Assembly: GCF_965644225.1 (NCBI RefSeq) | Contig: NZ_CBFFRJ010000042.1 | Span: 1-39,063 of the forward strand | DNA length: 39,063 bases | Source: CBFFRJ01 sp965644225 | GTDB lineage: Bacteria; Pseudomonadota; Gammaproteobacteria; Enterobacterales; Enterobacteriaceae | Direction: 5' to 3' | Shown here: positions 1 through 7,081 of the stretch, in pieces | Layout: every line of letters begins with the position of its first letter | Numbering within the stretch: position 1 is the stretch's first letter | Made by a program: the position numbers and the translations under genes | The notes under the pieces: model-generated | Databases searched by the model: none | Told to the model about the DNA's origin: nothing | The model's input: only the letters and a program-made list of their open reading frames with translations

Positions 1-53
1 AGCTCAGCTAAGGTAAGGCTAATACAGATAAGGACTCCACTGAACCCCACCGA

Positions 54-584
54 TTAAATCGCACCTTCCCTAAGTAACATAGCAGCAATAAAGGCTTGGT
101 TGTCTTGATTTAAAGAATGGGTTTCTTGTTTAAAAACTTCAAGTGAAGTTTTGTTTACGCCAATTAAATGGGATCCAAAAAAAGCATTTGTAAGGTAGCA
201 TCGAATTATCTGTTTCTTAGTGTATTTGAAATTTACCAATAAAGAGAGAGTGATTTCATATAGCTTCCTGTAAAAGGTTTGCTCTTTAAAATTGGTAATT
301 GTCCTCACCATTTGCATATCAATAGTGCTAAATCCACCATGTTTTTTTCTTTGAATCATTTTTAAAGCATCTCTGATGAATGATAAGAAATCAAAACCAC
401 AATGCCTTAAGAATCGACGGTCTTCCAGTGCCATGACAAAAAACTCTAACTCGTTGAAGTCAGCAGATTCGTCGTATGGAATTTTTAACATTTCGTGATG
501 GATTTGTAGTAGATCATAATTTAAATTAATGAGAAGGTTACGGAAGCATCTATAATGTCTTTCACTATAGGGGTGGCTGTTCAT
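54..584 (-). CDS. Small stand-alone GT51 (transglycosylase)-like protein
   Basis: This 176-residue protein shows the ordered motifs of the family 51 peptidoglycan glycosyltransferases. These are an EDRRFLRHCGFD block with the candidate catalytic Glu54, GFSTIDMQ at 84-91, RKLYE ending in Glu110, KKQIIRCYLTNAFFG at 123-137 and a final DNQAFIAAML helix. Family members polymerise lipid II and are usually membrane-anchored (MtgA, class A PBPs). Here there is no N-terminal membrane segment, no signal peptide and no transpeptidase domain, so the protein looks cytosolic and is shorter than MtgA. The start is the ATG at 582-584, with a weak AGAAGG about 13 bases upstream. The gene is much more AT-rich than its neighbours, which suggests acquisition by transfer. 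It lies 153 bp downstream of mtnD on the same strand. Family assignment is by motif; the function is unknown. Confidence 0.75.
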   Translation of the reverse strand: MNSHPYSERHYRCFRNLLINLNYDLLQIHHEMLKIPYDESADFNELEFFVMALEDRRFLRHCGFDFLSFIRDALKMIQRKKHGGFSTIDMQMVRTITNFKEQTFYRKLYEITLSLLVNFKYTKKQIIRCYLTNAFFGSHLIGVNKTSLEVFKQETHSLNQDNQAFIAAMLLREGAI

Positions 585-702
585 TTTAATATTTTAACCT
601 TCTGGTGAAAATATTATTCTCTAGATGATACCTATTTTGAAGAATAAAAGGTAGAGTAAAAATATCGAGGAATAGTTTAATGTACGTCTTGTCAATTATT
701 TT

Positions 703-733
703 GAGCCAGCGAGTTGTGTTAGCTGGCTCTTTT
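703..733 (+). terminator. Stem-loop after mtnD, U-tract on the + strand
   Basis: An 8-bp perfect stem (GAGCCAGC at 703-710, GCTGGCTC at 722-729) is followed by TTTT on the + strand. The only neighbouring genes run on the minus strand, where the stem is followed by A-rich sequence rather than U's. It may therefore end antisense transcription or act as a 3' stability hairpin for mtnBCD rather than as a simple terminator. Confidence 0.45.
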
Positions 734-737
734 CAAC

Positions 738-1280
738 TCACGCCAGCTTCGGATACCCGTCCGCAATGGCATCGCCGGTGAACTGCGCAATCCAACCTTC
801 CGGGTTATCGAAGATGCGGATGGCGGTAAAGTTAGGCTCTGAGCCCATATCAAACCAGTGCGGTGTGCCAGCAGGGACGGAGATCAGGTCGTTCTTTTCG
901 CACAGTACCTGGTAAACCTCGTCGCCAATATGCAGGCAGAACAGCCCGGCACCTTCCACAAAGAAGCGCACTTCATCTTCGCCGTGGGTGTGTTCGTTGA
1001 GGAATTTAGCGCGCAGGGCATCTTTTTGCGGGTTGTCGGCGCGCAGGCTGATCACGTCCCAGCTCTGGTAACCTTTTTCTTCAACCAGTTTATCGATGGC
1101 GTGCTGATAGGCGGTGATCACCGTTTCCGGTGTTGGATCCGCACCTAAATCACGGTCGGCTTCCCAGCGCTCAAAGCGAACCTCTTTGGCGTTCAGCTTG
1201 TGCTGAATTTCGGCGGCATCGGTGCTCTGCCAGGTGGGCTGGCTGGCGTCTTTGTCAGAATAAATCGTCAGTGCGCTCAT
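738..1280 (-). CDS. mtnD: Acireductone dioxygenase (methionine salvage)
   Basis: This cupin-fold metalloenzyme oxidises acireductone to the ketoacid precursor of methionine plus formate when it carries iron. The nickel form takes the off-pathway route to methylthiopropionate and CO. At 180 residues it has the usual length. The metal ligands are visible as H97 and H99 (EHTHGEDE), E103 and H141 (GTPHWF), the same pattern as the Klebsiella enzyme. It is the last gene of mtnBCD. Its ATG overlaps the mtnC stop in an ATGA at 1277-1280, so the two are translationally coupled. Identification is secure. Confidence 0.97.
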   Translation of the reverse strand: MSALTIYSDKDASQPTWQSTDAAEIQHKLNAKEVRFERWEADRDLGADPTPETVITAYQHAIDKLVEEKGYQSWDVISLRADNPQKDALRAKFLNEHTHGEDEVRFFVEGAGLFCLHIGDEVYQVLCEKNDLISVPAGTPHWFDMGSEPNFTAIRIFDNPEGWIAQFTGDAIADGYPKLA

Positions 1281-1966
1281 GAGGGGATCTGCTCCGGCTT
1301 AATATGGTCGAAAGAAGGAACCTGGTGATGATGACTGGCGGCGTCATTGTCGCCGCGGATCAACTGCGTGGTGCGAAAACCGGCCTGTTCGGCAGCGTCC
1401 AGTTCCTGATGGATATCCGAAAGGAACAGGATCTGCACCGCTGGCAGACTCAGCTGTTCGGCAATATTACGGTATGACTGCACCTCGCGCTTTGCACCGA
1501 CCAGGGTGTCAAAATAACCGCTGAACAGAGGAGTAATATCACCTTCGTCGCTGTAGCCAAATAACAGTTTTTGCGCAGCAACGGAGCCAGAGGAATAAAC
1601 ATATAAATCAAGACCTTTGGCTTTCCATTTTTCCAGCGCAGGGAGGACATCCGGGTAGAGATGGCCGGTGAAGTCACCGTTAACGTAACCGTCATGCCAG
1701 ATAATGCCCTGTAACGCTTTCAGCGCGGTTGATTTACGGTCTTCGTCCATAAAACGCAGCAGCGTATCCAGCAGTTCCTCTGTAGTGGCATCGGGTTGGG
1801 CGATTTCTTCCCGCAGGTTGTCGAGGATGGTTTTGACCGGCTCAACATACTGCTGCGCGGCGAGCAGCGCAGGCAGGCGCTCGCGGGCGTAGGGGAATAG
1901 CACGTTATGCACAAAGCGGATATCGCTGGTGGTGCCTTCGATGTCGGTTACAATCGCACGGATCAT
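1277..1966 (-). CDS. mtnC: Enolase-phosphatase E1 (methionine salvage)
   Basis: This HAD-superfamily bifunctional enzyme enolises and dephosphorylates 2,3-diketo-5-methylthiopentyl-1-phosphate to acireductone, the substrate of MtnD. The DIEGTTSD motif with nucleophile Asp8 lies at the N-terminus and a later LFLSDIHQELDAA block carries the third HAD motif. A longer in-frame start exists 33 bases upstream, but the ATG at 1964-1966 gives the family's 229 residues and overlaps the mtnB stop by one base (TAATG), which is typical coupling. It is the middle gene of the mtnBCD operon. Confidence 0.96.
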   Translation of the reverse strand: MIRAIVTDIEGTTSDIRFVHNVLFPYARERLPALLAAQQYVEPVKTILDNLREEIAQPDATTEELLDTLLRFMDEDRKSTALKALQGIIWHDGYVNGDFTGHLYPDVLPALEKWKAKGLDLYVYSSGSVAAQKLLFGYSDEGDITPLFSGYFDTLVGAKREVQSYRNIAEQLSLPAVQILFLSDIHQELDAAEQAGFRTTQLIRGDNDAASHHHQVPSFDHIKPEQIPS

Positions 1967-2577
1967 TATTTCTCCAGCAGTCGACGCTGCATTTCGCATT
2001 CAAACAGGAACTCCAGCCCTTCGAGATGACGACGGGCCTCCGCCACATCACGCCCCCAGCAGGTCAGGCCGTGACCACGCAGCAAAAAGCCGTAATTCAG
2101 CGGGCGCGCTTGCGCGTAATCCGCTATCCGGCGGGCGAGGGCATCAATATCCTGGCTGTTATCGAAAATTGCAATGGGCACGGTATCAAGATGCGTAGTT
2201 TGCCCGCTGAGGGATTTCTGCATTTCAAAGCCGCTTATCAGCAGTTCTGTTGCCCGCTCCACGCGGGACAATACGGTGGCATTGACCGTGTGGACGTGCA
2301 ATACCGCTCTGGCATCAGGAAACAGGCGATAAATCAACGTGTGCAGGCCGGTTTCCGCAGAGGGTTTACGCCCGGACGGCGCATGGTTATCGGCAATAGA
2401 GACTTGCAGAAAATCGGCAGTGGTGAGGCTGCCTTTGTCTTTACCGGACTCACTCAGCCAGCACCAGTGCGCATCTTCGCGCACGGACATATTACCGCCG
2501 GTGGCGGGAGACCAGCCTTTCTGGCCTATCCAGTGGCAGGCGTGAACGAGTTCCTGAAGTTGCAGGTTATCTGTCAT
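1966..2577 (-). CDS. mtnB: Methylthioribulose-1-phosphate dehydratase
   Basis: This class II aldolase-fold, zinc-dependent enzyme dehydrates 5-methylthioribulose-1-phosphate in the methionine salvage pathway. The 203-residue protein has the HVHTVNAT motif with zinc ligands H94 and H96, the SAETGLH segment with E75, and a C-terminal LLRGHGLTCWG block with the further histidine. It is the first gene of mtnBCD. The Shine-Dalgarno AAAGGAAG sits just upstream of the ATG. It diverges from mtnE across a 136-bp region with a MetJ-type operator, which suggests repression when S-adenosylmethionine is plentiful. Confidence 0.96.
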   Translation of the reverse strand: MTDNLQLQELVHACHWIGQKGWSPATGGNMSVREDAHWCWLSESGKDKGSLTTADFLQVSIADNHAPSGRKPSAETGLHTLIYRLFPDARAVLHVHTVNATVLSRVERATELLISGFEMQKSLSGQTTHLDTVPIAIFDNSQDIDALARRIADYAQARPLNYGFLLRGHGLTCWGRDVAEARRHLEGLEFLFECEMQRRLLEK

Positions 2578-2630
2578 GTTCTTCCTTTAGGTGCGCGGAT
2601 GCGGCGCGTGGAGGAATATTCTTATGGTTT

Positions 2631-2646
2631 AGACGTCTAAGCGTCT
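2631..2646. promoter_or_regulatory. Tandem met boxes (MetJ operator) between mtnB and mtnE
   Basis: Positions 2631-2638 are AGACGTCT, an exact match to the MetJ met-box consensus. The adjoining 2639-2646 (AAGCGTCT) matches 6 of 8, and MetJ needs at least two adjacent boxes. The operator lies just upstream of the mtnE -35 element and inside the leader or promoter zone of mtnB, so one site could control both directions. The match is direct; repression is inferred from E. coli MetJ. Confidence 0.8.
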
Positions 2647-2649
2647 TGA

Positions 2650-2677
2650 TTGCCAAATACTAACATCGTGTTATAGT
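2650..2677 (+). promoter_or_regulatory. Predicted sigma-70 promoter of mtnE
   Basis: The -35 element TTGCCA (2650-2655) and the -10 element TATAGT (2672-2677) are separated by 16 bp. A TG one base upstream of the -10 makes it an extended -10. Transcription would start near 2684, about 30 bases before the mtnE ATG. Confidence 0.65.
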
Positions 2678-2713
2678 GGCAGCAACATCAGTATTACAAG
2701 CAGGCATGCAACA

Positions 2714-3874
2714 ATGAGCGACAACACACTGATTCCGCAGAGCAAACTTCCCGCACTTGGCACCACCATTTTCACCCAGATGAGCGCGCTTGCGCAGCAA
2801 TATCAGGCGATTAACCTTTCTCAGGGGTTCCCGGATTTTGACGGCCCGCGCTATTTACAGGAGCGCCTGGCGCACCATGTGGCGCAAGGGGCAAACCAGT
2901 ACGCGCCGATGACCGGCGTACAGGCATTGCGTGATGCCATTGCTGACAAGACTGAAGAGTTGTACGGCTACAAACCGGATGCCGGAACCGATATTACGGT
3001 AACGGCTGGCGCAACCGAAGCCCTGTATGCGGCGATCACTGCGCTTGTGCGCAAGGGCGATGAAGTTATCTGTTTTGACCCAAGCTACGACAGCTATGCC
3101 CCGGCGGTAGAGCTTTCCGGCGGCGAACTCAAGCGCATTGCCCTCCAGCCACCGCATTTTCGCGTTGACTGGCAGGCCTTTGCGGCGCTGCTGAGCGATA
3201 AAACACGTCTGGTTATCCTCAATACGCCGCATAATCCCTCCGCGACGGTGTGGCGTAACGAAGATTTTGCCGCCCTGTGGCAGGCGATTGGCGATAAAGA
3301 AATTTATGTGCTGAGCGATGAGGTTTACGAGCATATCTGCTTTGCCGAAGAGGGGCATGCCAGCGTGCTGGCTCATCCGCAACTGCGTCAGCGGGCGATT
3401 GCCGTCTCATCTTTTGGTAAGACGTTCCATATGACCGGCTGGAAAGTGGGTTACTGCGTGGCGCCTGCCGCCATCAGCGCTGAACTGCGCAAGGTGCACC
3501 AGTATCTGACCTTCTCGGTAAACACCCCGGCACAGCTGGCTCTGGCCGATATGCTGCGTGCCCAGCCGGAGCATTACCGCCAGTTACCGGCATTTTACCA
3601 GGCCCGTCGCGATGTGCTGATTAACGCCCTTGCCAGCAGTCGGCTGGAAATTCTGCCCTGCGAAGGCACCTATTTCCTGCTGGCGGATTACAGCGCCATT
3701 TCCGATCTTGATGATGTGAGTTTCTGTCAGTGGTTGACCAAAGAAGTGGGCGTTGCCGCTATTCCGCTGTCGGTATTCTGCGCCGATCCCTTCCCGCATA
3801 AACTCATTCGTCTGTGCTTTGCAAAACAGGAATCGACGCTGCTGGCGGCGGCAGAGCGGTTATGTAAGCTGTAG
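2714..3874 (+). CDS. mtnE: Methionine aminotransferase (last step of methionine salvage)
   Basis: This fold-type I PLP aminotransferase of 386 residues corresponds to E. coli YbdL. It aminates 4-methylthio-2-oxobutyrate to methionine. NPSA at about 174-177 and SDEVYEHI at 201-208 are the PLP-site motifs. SSFGKTFHMTGWKVGY contains the Schiff-base lysine K236, the position known for YbdL. The ATG at 2714 follows a CAGG about 9 bases upstream. The gene diverges from mtnBCD, whose product MtnD makes its keto-acid substrate. It ends in TAG only 2 bp from the convergent ybdM stop, with no hairpin in between. Confidence 0.95.
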   Translation: MSDNTLIPQSKLPALGTTIFTQMSALAQQYQAINLSQGFPDFDGPRYLQERLAHHVAQGANQYAPMTGVQALRDAIADKTEELYGYKPDAGTDITVTAGATEALYAAITALVRKGDEVICFDPSYDSYAPAVELSGGELKRIALQPPHFRVDWQAFAALLSDKTRLVILNTPHNPSATVWRNEDFAALWQAIGDKEIYVLSDEVYEHICFAEEGHASVLAHPQLRQRAIAVSSFGKTFHMTGWKVGYCVAPAAISAELRKVHQYLTFSVNTPAQLALADMLRAQPEHYRQLPAFYQARRDVLINALASSRLEILPCEGTYFLLADYSAISDLDDVSFCQWLTKEVGVAAIPLSVFCADPFPHKLIRLCFAKQESTLLAAAERLCKL

Positions 3875-3876
3875 CG

Positions 3877-4503
3877 CTATTTGATGGTCCATGCGCGCGA
3901 GAATCGACGGTCGGCGAAGAGTTCCGTCAGGCCGTTGATTTGCTTGAGACGCAGCACCTCGTCACCGTCCATGCCCAGCTCTTTGCCGATCTGTTCTTCG
4001 CTCCAGCCTTCCCGCGTCAGTTCCCGCACGATTTCCGCCATCTCATTGATCTGATGCCGCCCGCGAGCACGGTTATGACGAATGGTTGCGGCCATACGTT
4101 CGGATTTACTGGCCGTTTTGTTGTTCAGACAGGTCACCGGCAGATAGCCTTTAAGCTTTGTTTTCAGCGCGGCCCGGCCTTTGCCTAATTCGTGGCGGTG
4201 AAAGCCATCAATAATTTCAAAATGACCGGGCTTATCTTCCTGCACCACCACCGGTTGGGTAAAGCCATCTTTTTCGAGGGATTTCAGCAATAAGCGTTTT
4301 TCCGGCGGCGCGACCTGATTGGGGTTGTAATCATTGGGCGTTACACTGCTGCTCTTTACCCACAACACACAATCTATTGGCTGATCGCGAAAGGGGCTGT
4401 GCTCATGGAGCAACAGGCGAAAATCATTGATAGCATCAATACGTTTCTCTTCCGTCAGCGAGCTCAGGAAGTTGCTCAGTGCCTGCATTAATTCCTGCTG
4501 CAT
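3877..4503 (-). CDS. ybdM: ParB/Srx-like nuclease-fold protein YbdM
   Basis: This protein has a ParB N-terminal-like domain with NPNQV near residues 61-65 and IIDGFHRHELG at about 97-107. A helix-turn-helix-like segment follows (GWSEEQIGKELGMDGDEVLRL). A longer reading frame extends upstream, but the ATG at 4501-4503 gives 208 residues, close to E. coli YbdM, and has a purine-rich GGGGAA before it. It overlaps the end of ybdN by 16 bp, so the two are one transcription and translation unit. YbdN/YbdM are the chromosomal relatives of the E. coli IbrA/IbrB pair that activates eib surface-protein genes. Its role here is unproven. Confidence 0.85.
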   Translation of the reverse strand: MQQELMQALSNFLSSLTEEKRIDAINDFRLLLHEHSPFRDQPIDCVLWVKSSSVTPNDYNPNQVAPPEKRLLLKSLEKDGFTQPVVVQEDKPGHFEIIDGFHRHELGKGRAALKTKLKGYLPVTCLNNKTASKSERMAATIRHNRARGRHQINEMAEIVRELTREGWSEEQIGKELGMDGDEVLRLKQINGLTELFADRRFSRAWTIK

Positions 4504-5711
4504 AAAATTCCCCATTCCTTGCGTTTGTTTTTGATGCGTTCGTGATAGCGCTGGTAGTTCCTGGTTTTGGTTGGACTGAAAGAGAGCGCTCTGCACCAGT
4601 AATCATTATTGAGCAGTACCTTACAGATGCGTCGCCATGAGGGAATATCTTTTGCGCCGGTATCACCTGGCTGGGTGTCGGGTATGCCTGCGATACCCTT
4701 TTTTTCGAACCAGTGCAGGTAGATAGCAATTTTGTTGCGGTAATGCTCTGCGGTTTGGTCTGGCATGCTGTCGAGCAGAAAGAGGGCATACCTCTTCCAG
4801 GTGAGATGTTCGGGTTTTGTCAGTTTGCGATGACCGTAGAACTTATTGTCCTGTCCGGCGTAAACACCGCCGCTGCTGGCGCCATGGACCCGTTCGCACA
4901 TCATTGCCCAGCGTTCGGGTTCAATCACATGATACAGCCAGAGGCCCTGACGCTGCTCCGGGCCGAAGGGTTCACAGATGCGCATATAGCGCGCCGATAC
5001 GCCCGCCTGATACATCAAATTATAGAGCGGGTTATAAGGTAGTTTGCTTTTCGCAAACCAGGTCCAGATATCGGCGGTTTTCCAGTCATAAATTGGGTAG
5101 ACATACCAGGCATGCCCGCCGGGCGCGACGCTGGTCCAGGGTTTGTCATCGGCAAAGCGCATTTTGTTGGTTGACGCAATGGCCAGAAAGCGGTTGTAGG
5201 ATTCATCGGCACGAATACCCACCATCATTGCGGCAGGATTATTGCTGGCAAACCAGTCGGCAAATTTACTGACAAAGGATTCAAAGGTCATCCCTTGCTC
5301 ATAAAACGGTAATTCAGCAGCCTGGGTTATTGCATGTTCCGGTGGCTGGCGCACCCACTCAACGCCTGGCTCCCAGCACTGCCAGGTGGGGGAATACTGC
5401 GACAAACCGTTTTGCGTTGTCAGCGGGAGGGCTATCCAGTAAAACCTGTCGGTCACATCCTCACAGGCCGCACGCATCTCTTCCACATAATTGAGGGTGT
5501 AATTGAACTGCGCTTCCCAGTCGATAAACAAAATGCTGATTTTCTTGTTCAGCTGCCGTGCCAGTTGCGCCGCTAAGTGCAGCATGATGCTGGAATCTTT
5601 TCCCCCGGAAAACGAGATACAAACTTTGGGGAAGTTTTCCAGCGTCCATTTGATTCGTGCGGTACTGGCTTGCAGAACATTCTGTTCGAGGATTTGCTTA
5701 GTTAACGTCAT
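4488..5711 (-). CDS. ybdN: PAPS-reductase-family (ATP pyrophosphatase) protein YbdN
   Basis: This 407-residue protein has the PP-loop SGGKDS at 35-40 followed by LHLAAQLA and FIDWEAQF, the adenylate-binding core shared with PAPS reductases, DndC and IbrA. The C-terminal part (IPSWRRICKVLLNNDYWCRALSF) is typical of the YbdN/IbrA subgroup. A start 15 bases upstream is possible, but the ATG at 5709-5711 has a well-placed GGAAG 8 bases before it and matches the length of E. coli YbdN. It is followed by ybdM with an overlap. It probably uses ATP to activate or thiolate an unknown target. It lacks the Cys-rich C-terminus of true sulfate-assimilation enzymes. Confidence 0.87.
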   Translation of the reverse strand: MTLTKQILEQNVLQASTARIKWTLENFPKVCISFSGGKDSSIMLHLAAQLARQLNKKISILFIDWEAQFNYTLNYVEEMRAACEDVTDRFYWIALPLTTQNGLSQYSPTWQCWEPGVEWVRQPPEHAITQAAELPFYEQGMTFESFVSKFADWFASNNPAAMMVGIRADESYNRFLAIASTNKMRFADDKPWTSVAPGGHAWYVYPIYDWKTADIWTWFAKSKLPYNPLYNLMYQAGVSARYMRICEPFGPEQRQGLWLYHVIEPERWAMMCERVHGASSGGVYAGQDNKFYGHRKLTKPEHLTWKRYALFLLDSMPDQTAEHYRNKIAIYLHWFEKKGIAGIPDTQPGDTGAKDIPSWRRICKVLLNNDYWCRALSFSPTKTRNYQRYHERIKNKRKEWGILCSRN

Positions 5712-5780
5712 TAGCAACGCTTCCATGTGACTAATGTTAAGCAGGCATGATAATGATTTTACGTAAGAAGGTAACGATAA

Positions 5781-5809
5781 AATTTATATAGATTTCAATG
5801 ATATAAATT
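5781..5809. promoter_or_regulatory. 9-bp inverted repeat upstream of ybdN
   Basis: AATTTATAT at 5781-5789 and its exact reverse complement ATATAAATT at 5801-5809 flank an 11-base spacer, with arms about two helical turns apart (centre to centre 20 bp). The dyad lies about 70-100 bp upstream of the ybdN start, where an operator would sit. AT-richness raises the chance of coincidence. Confidence 0.4.
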
Positions 5810-5888
5810 GCTTCTTTTAGCTTGATACATTCTTCTGAATTATGTTTTAGCCTGTTGCCCTGGGGTTCTGGCACACAACAAAAGCGGC

Positions 5889-5966
5889 ATGCCAAAAGTC
5901 AGTAACGGTAAAACCTATCGCAGCCATAGGCAGTATCTGGCGGACGGGCGATTGTTATGCCTGTGA
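5889..5966 (+). CDS. Possible 25-residue ORF upstream of ahpC
   Basis: An ATG at 5889 opens 25 codons ending in TGA. The peptide is basic (start MPKVSNGKTYRSHR) and has no recognised family. No strong ribosome-binding site is visible, only AAGCGG. It lies in a 559-bp gap (5712-6270) that otherwise holds two short hairpins and a good terminator. It could be a leader peptide, a gene remnant or noise. Confidence 0.2.
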   Translation: MPKVSNGKTYRSHRQYLADGRLLCL

Positions 5967-6068
5967 CAGAGTGTTCTAATCCTTATCGTCTGTGTGACAA
6001 CCTGGCGTTTGTTACGCAGGCACCGCCAGCATGACTGGCGCTGAAGCACCCATGGGTCTTTCAGGTAT

Positions 6069-6095
6069 CAAGCCACCCGTGAGGTGGCTTTTTTG
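6069..6095 (+). terminator. Rho-independent terminator of an unassigned + transcript upstream of ahpC
   Basis: The stem AAGCCACC / GGTGGCTT with loop CGTGA is followed by six or more T's on the + strand. No known gene ends just before it, because ybdN runs the other way. It implies an RNA transcribed rightward from the 5830-6060 region. It also insulates the ahpC promoter. Confidence 0.75.
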
Positions 6096-6159
6096 TTTTC
6101 ATCGATCTGGCAGGCGGTTGCCTGCTTAATCGGATGTTCATGTATGGTTCATTAAGCAA

Positions 6160-6270
6160 TTTTGTGCGGGTTGTTAGCTAACGCTTATTGATTTGATAAT
6201 GCAAACGCATTAGCCGGGTCAGCAAAAATTCGTTAACTTACACCTCAACGAAAACACGGAGGAAGTACAG
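6160..6270 (+). promoter_or_regulatory. ahpC promoter/leader with probable OxyR region
   Basis: This stretch closely resembles my recollection of the E. coli ahpC upstream region, which is bound by OxyR. It includes the perfect 10-bp palindrome GTTAGCTAAC at 6173-6182, AT-rich half-site-like sequence to about 6213, a TAACTT -10-like element near 6235 and the strong ribosome-binding site GGAGGAAG before the ATG. OxyR control is inferred from this resemblance. Confidence 0.55.
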
Positions 6271-6834
6271 ATGTCTTTAATCAACACTAAAATCAAACCT
6301 TTTAAAAACCAGGCGTTCAAAAACGGTGAGTTCGTAGAAGTTACCGAGAAAGATACCGAAGGCCGCTGGAGCGTCTTCTTCTTCTACCCGGCTGACTTCA
6401 CCTTCGTATGCCCGACTGAACTGGGTGACGTTGCTGATCATCATGAAGAACTGCAAAAACTGGGCGTGGACGTTTACTCTGTTTCTACCGACACCCACTT
6501 TACGCACAAAGCATGGCACAGCAGCTCCGAAACCATCGCAAAAATCAAATATGCGATGATCGGCGACCCGACTGGCGCCCTGACCCGTAACTTCGAAATC
6601 ATGCGCGAAGACGAAGGCCTGGCTGACCGTGGCACCTTTATCGTTGACCCGCAGGGTATCATTCAGGCTATCGAAGTTACCGCTGAAGGTATCGGCCGTG
6701 ACGCATCTGACCTGCTGCGTAAAATCAAAGCAGCACAGTACGTTGCTTCCCACCCAGGCGAAGTGTGCCCGGCTAAGTGGAAAGAAGGTGATGCGACTCT
6801 GGCTCCGTCCCTGGACCTGGTTGGCAAAATCTAA
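6271..6834 (+). CDS. ahpC: Alkyl hydroperoxide reductase peroxiredoxin subunit
   Basis: This typical 2-Cys peroxiredoxin of 187 residues is the full family length. The peroxidatic cysteine is C47 in FTFVCPTE and the resolving cysteine is C166 in GEVCPAKW. It reduces H2O2, organic peroxides and peroxynitrite in the cytoplasm and is re-reduced by AhpF encoded downstream. The ATG at 6271 follows an excellent GGAGGAAG. The gene uses highly preferred codons, in keeping with an abundant protein. An ERIC repeat begins only a few bases after the stop. Confidence 0.98.
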   Translation: MSLINTKIKPFKNQAFKNGEFVEVTEKDTEGRWSVFFFYPADFTFVCPTELGDVADHHEELQKLGVDVYSVSTDTHFTHKAWHSSSETIAKIKYAMIGDPTGALTRNFEIMREDEGLADRGTFIVDPQGIIQAIEVTAEGIGRDASDLLRKIKAAQYVASHPGEVCPAKWKEGDATLAPSLDLVGKI

Positions 6835-6842
6835 ATTTCCGT

Positions 6843-6955
6843 CGTCTTTCGCGCCATAGCGGCGTTGGCGTCGCCTGCTCACCCCGGTCACTTACTTTTG
6901 TAAGCTCCCGGGGGATTTACAGGCTAGCCGCCTTGCTCTGACGCGAAATACTTAG
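6843..6955. repeat. ERIC (enterobacterial repetitive intergenic consensus) element
   Basis: The conserved central palindrome is plain. GCTCACCCCGGTCACTTACTT at 6877-6897 is near-identical to one ERIC core arm, and TTGTAAGCTCCCGGGGGATTTAC across 6898-6920 to the other. The flanking TTTCGCG (about 6847-6853) and CGCGAAA (6942-6948) form the outer arms. ERIC elements are non-coding imperfect palindromes of about 126 bp inserted in transcribed intergenic regions. This one sits inside the ahpCF operon. The exact ends are approximate. Confidence 0.88.
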
Positions 6956-6971
6956 GAAATGATGTCATCCA

Positions 6972-6998
6972 AACGGGCGCAATAGTGCGCCTGTTTTA
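6972..6998 (+). terminator. Attenuator-like stem-loop between ahpC and ahpF
   Basis: The stem AACGGGCGC (6972-6980) pairs with GCGCCTGTT (6987-6995) through one G-U pair, with loop AATAGT, followed by TTTTATT. It may end part of the ahpC transcripts and lower the ahpF dose relative to ahpC, or serve as the ahpC 3' end. Confidence 0.65.
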
Positions 6999-7081
6999 TT
7001 CAAGCACCATGACGCAAGTTGCATTGATGCAGCCCCAACAAAATCGGCTTGCATGATGATGTTTTAAGAGAGGGATACAAA

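Noticed and set aside
858..1148. 96-codon + strand frame inside mtnD, and similar long antisense frames in ahpC, leuS, holA and lipA
   Set aside because: These are shadows of strongly biased GC-rich genes in other frames. None has motifs or a ribosome-binding site.
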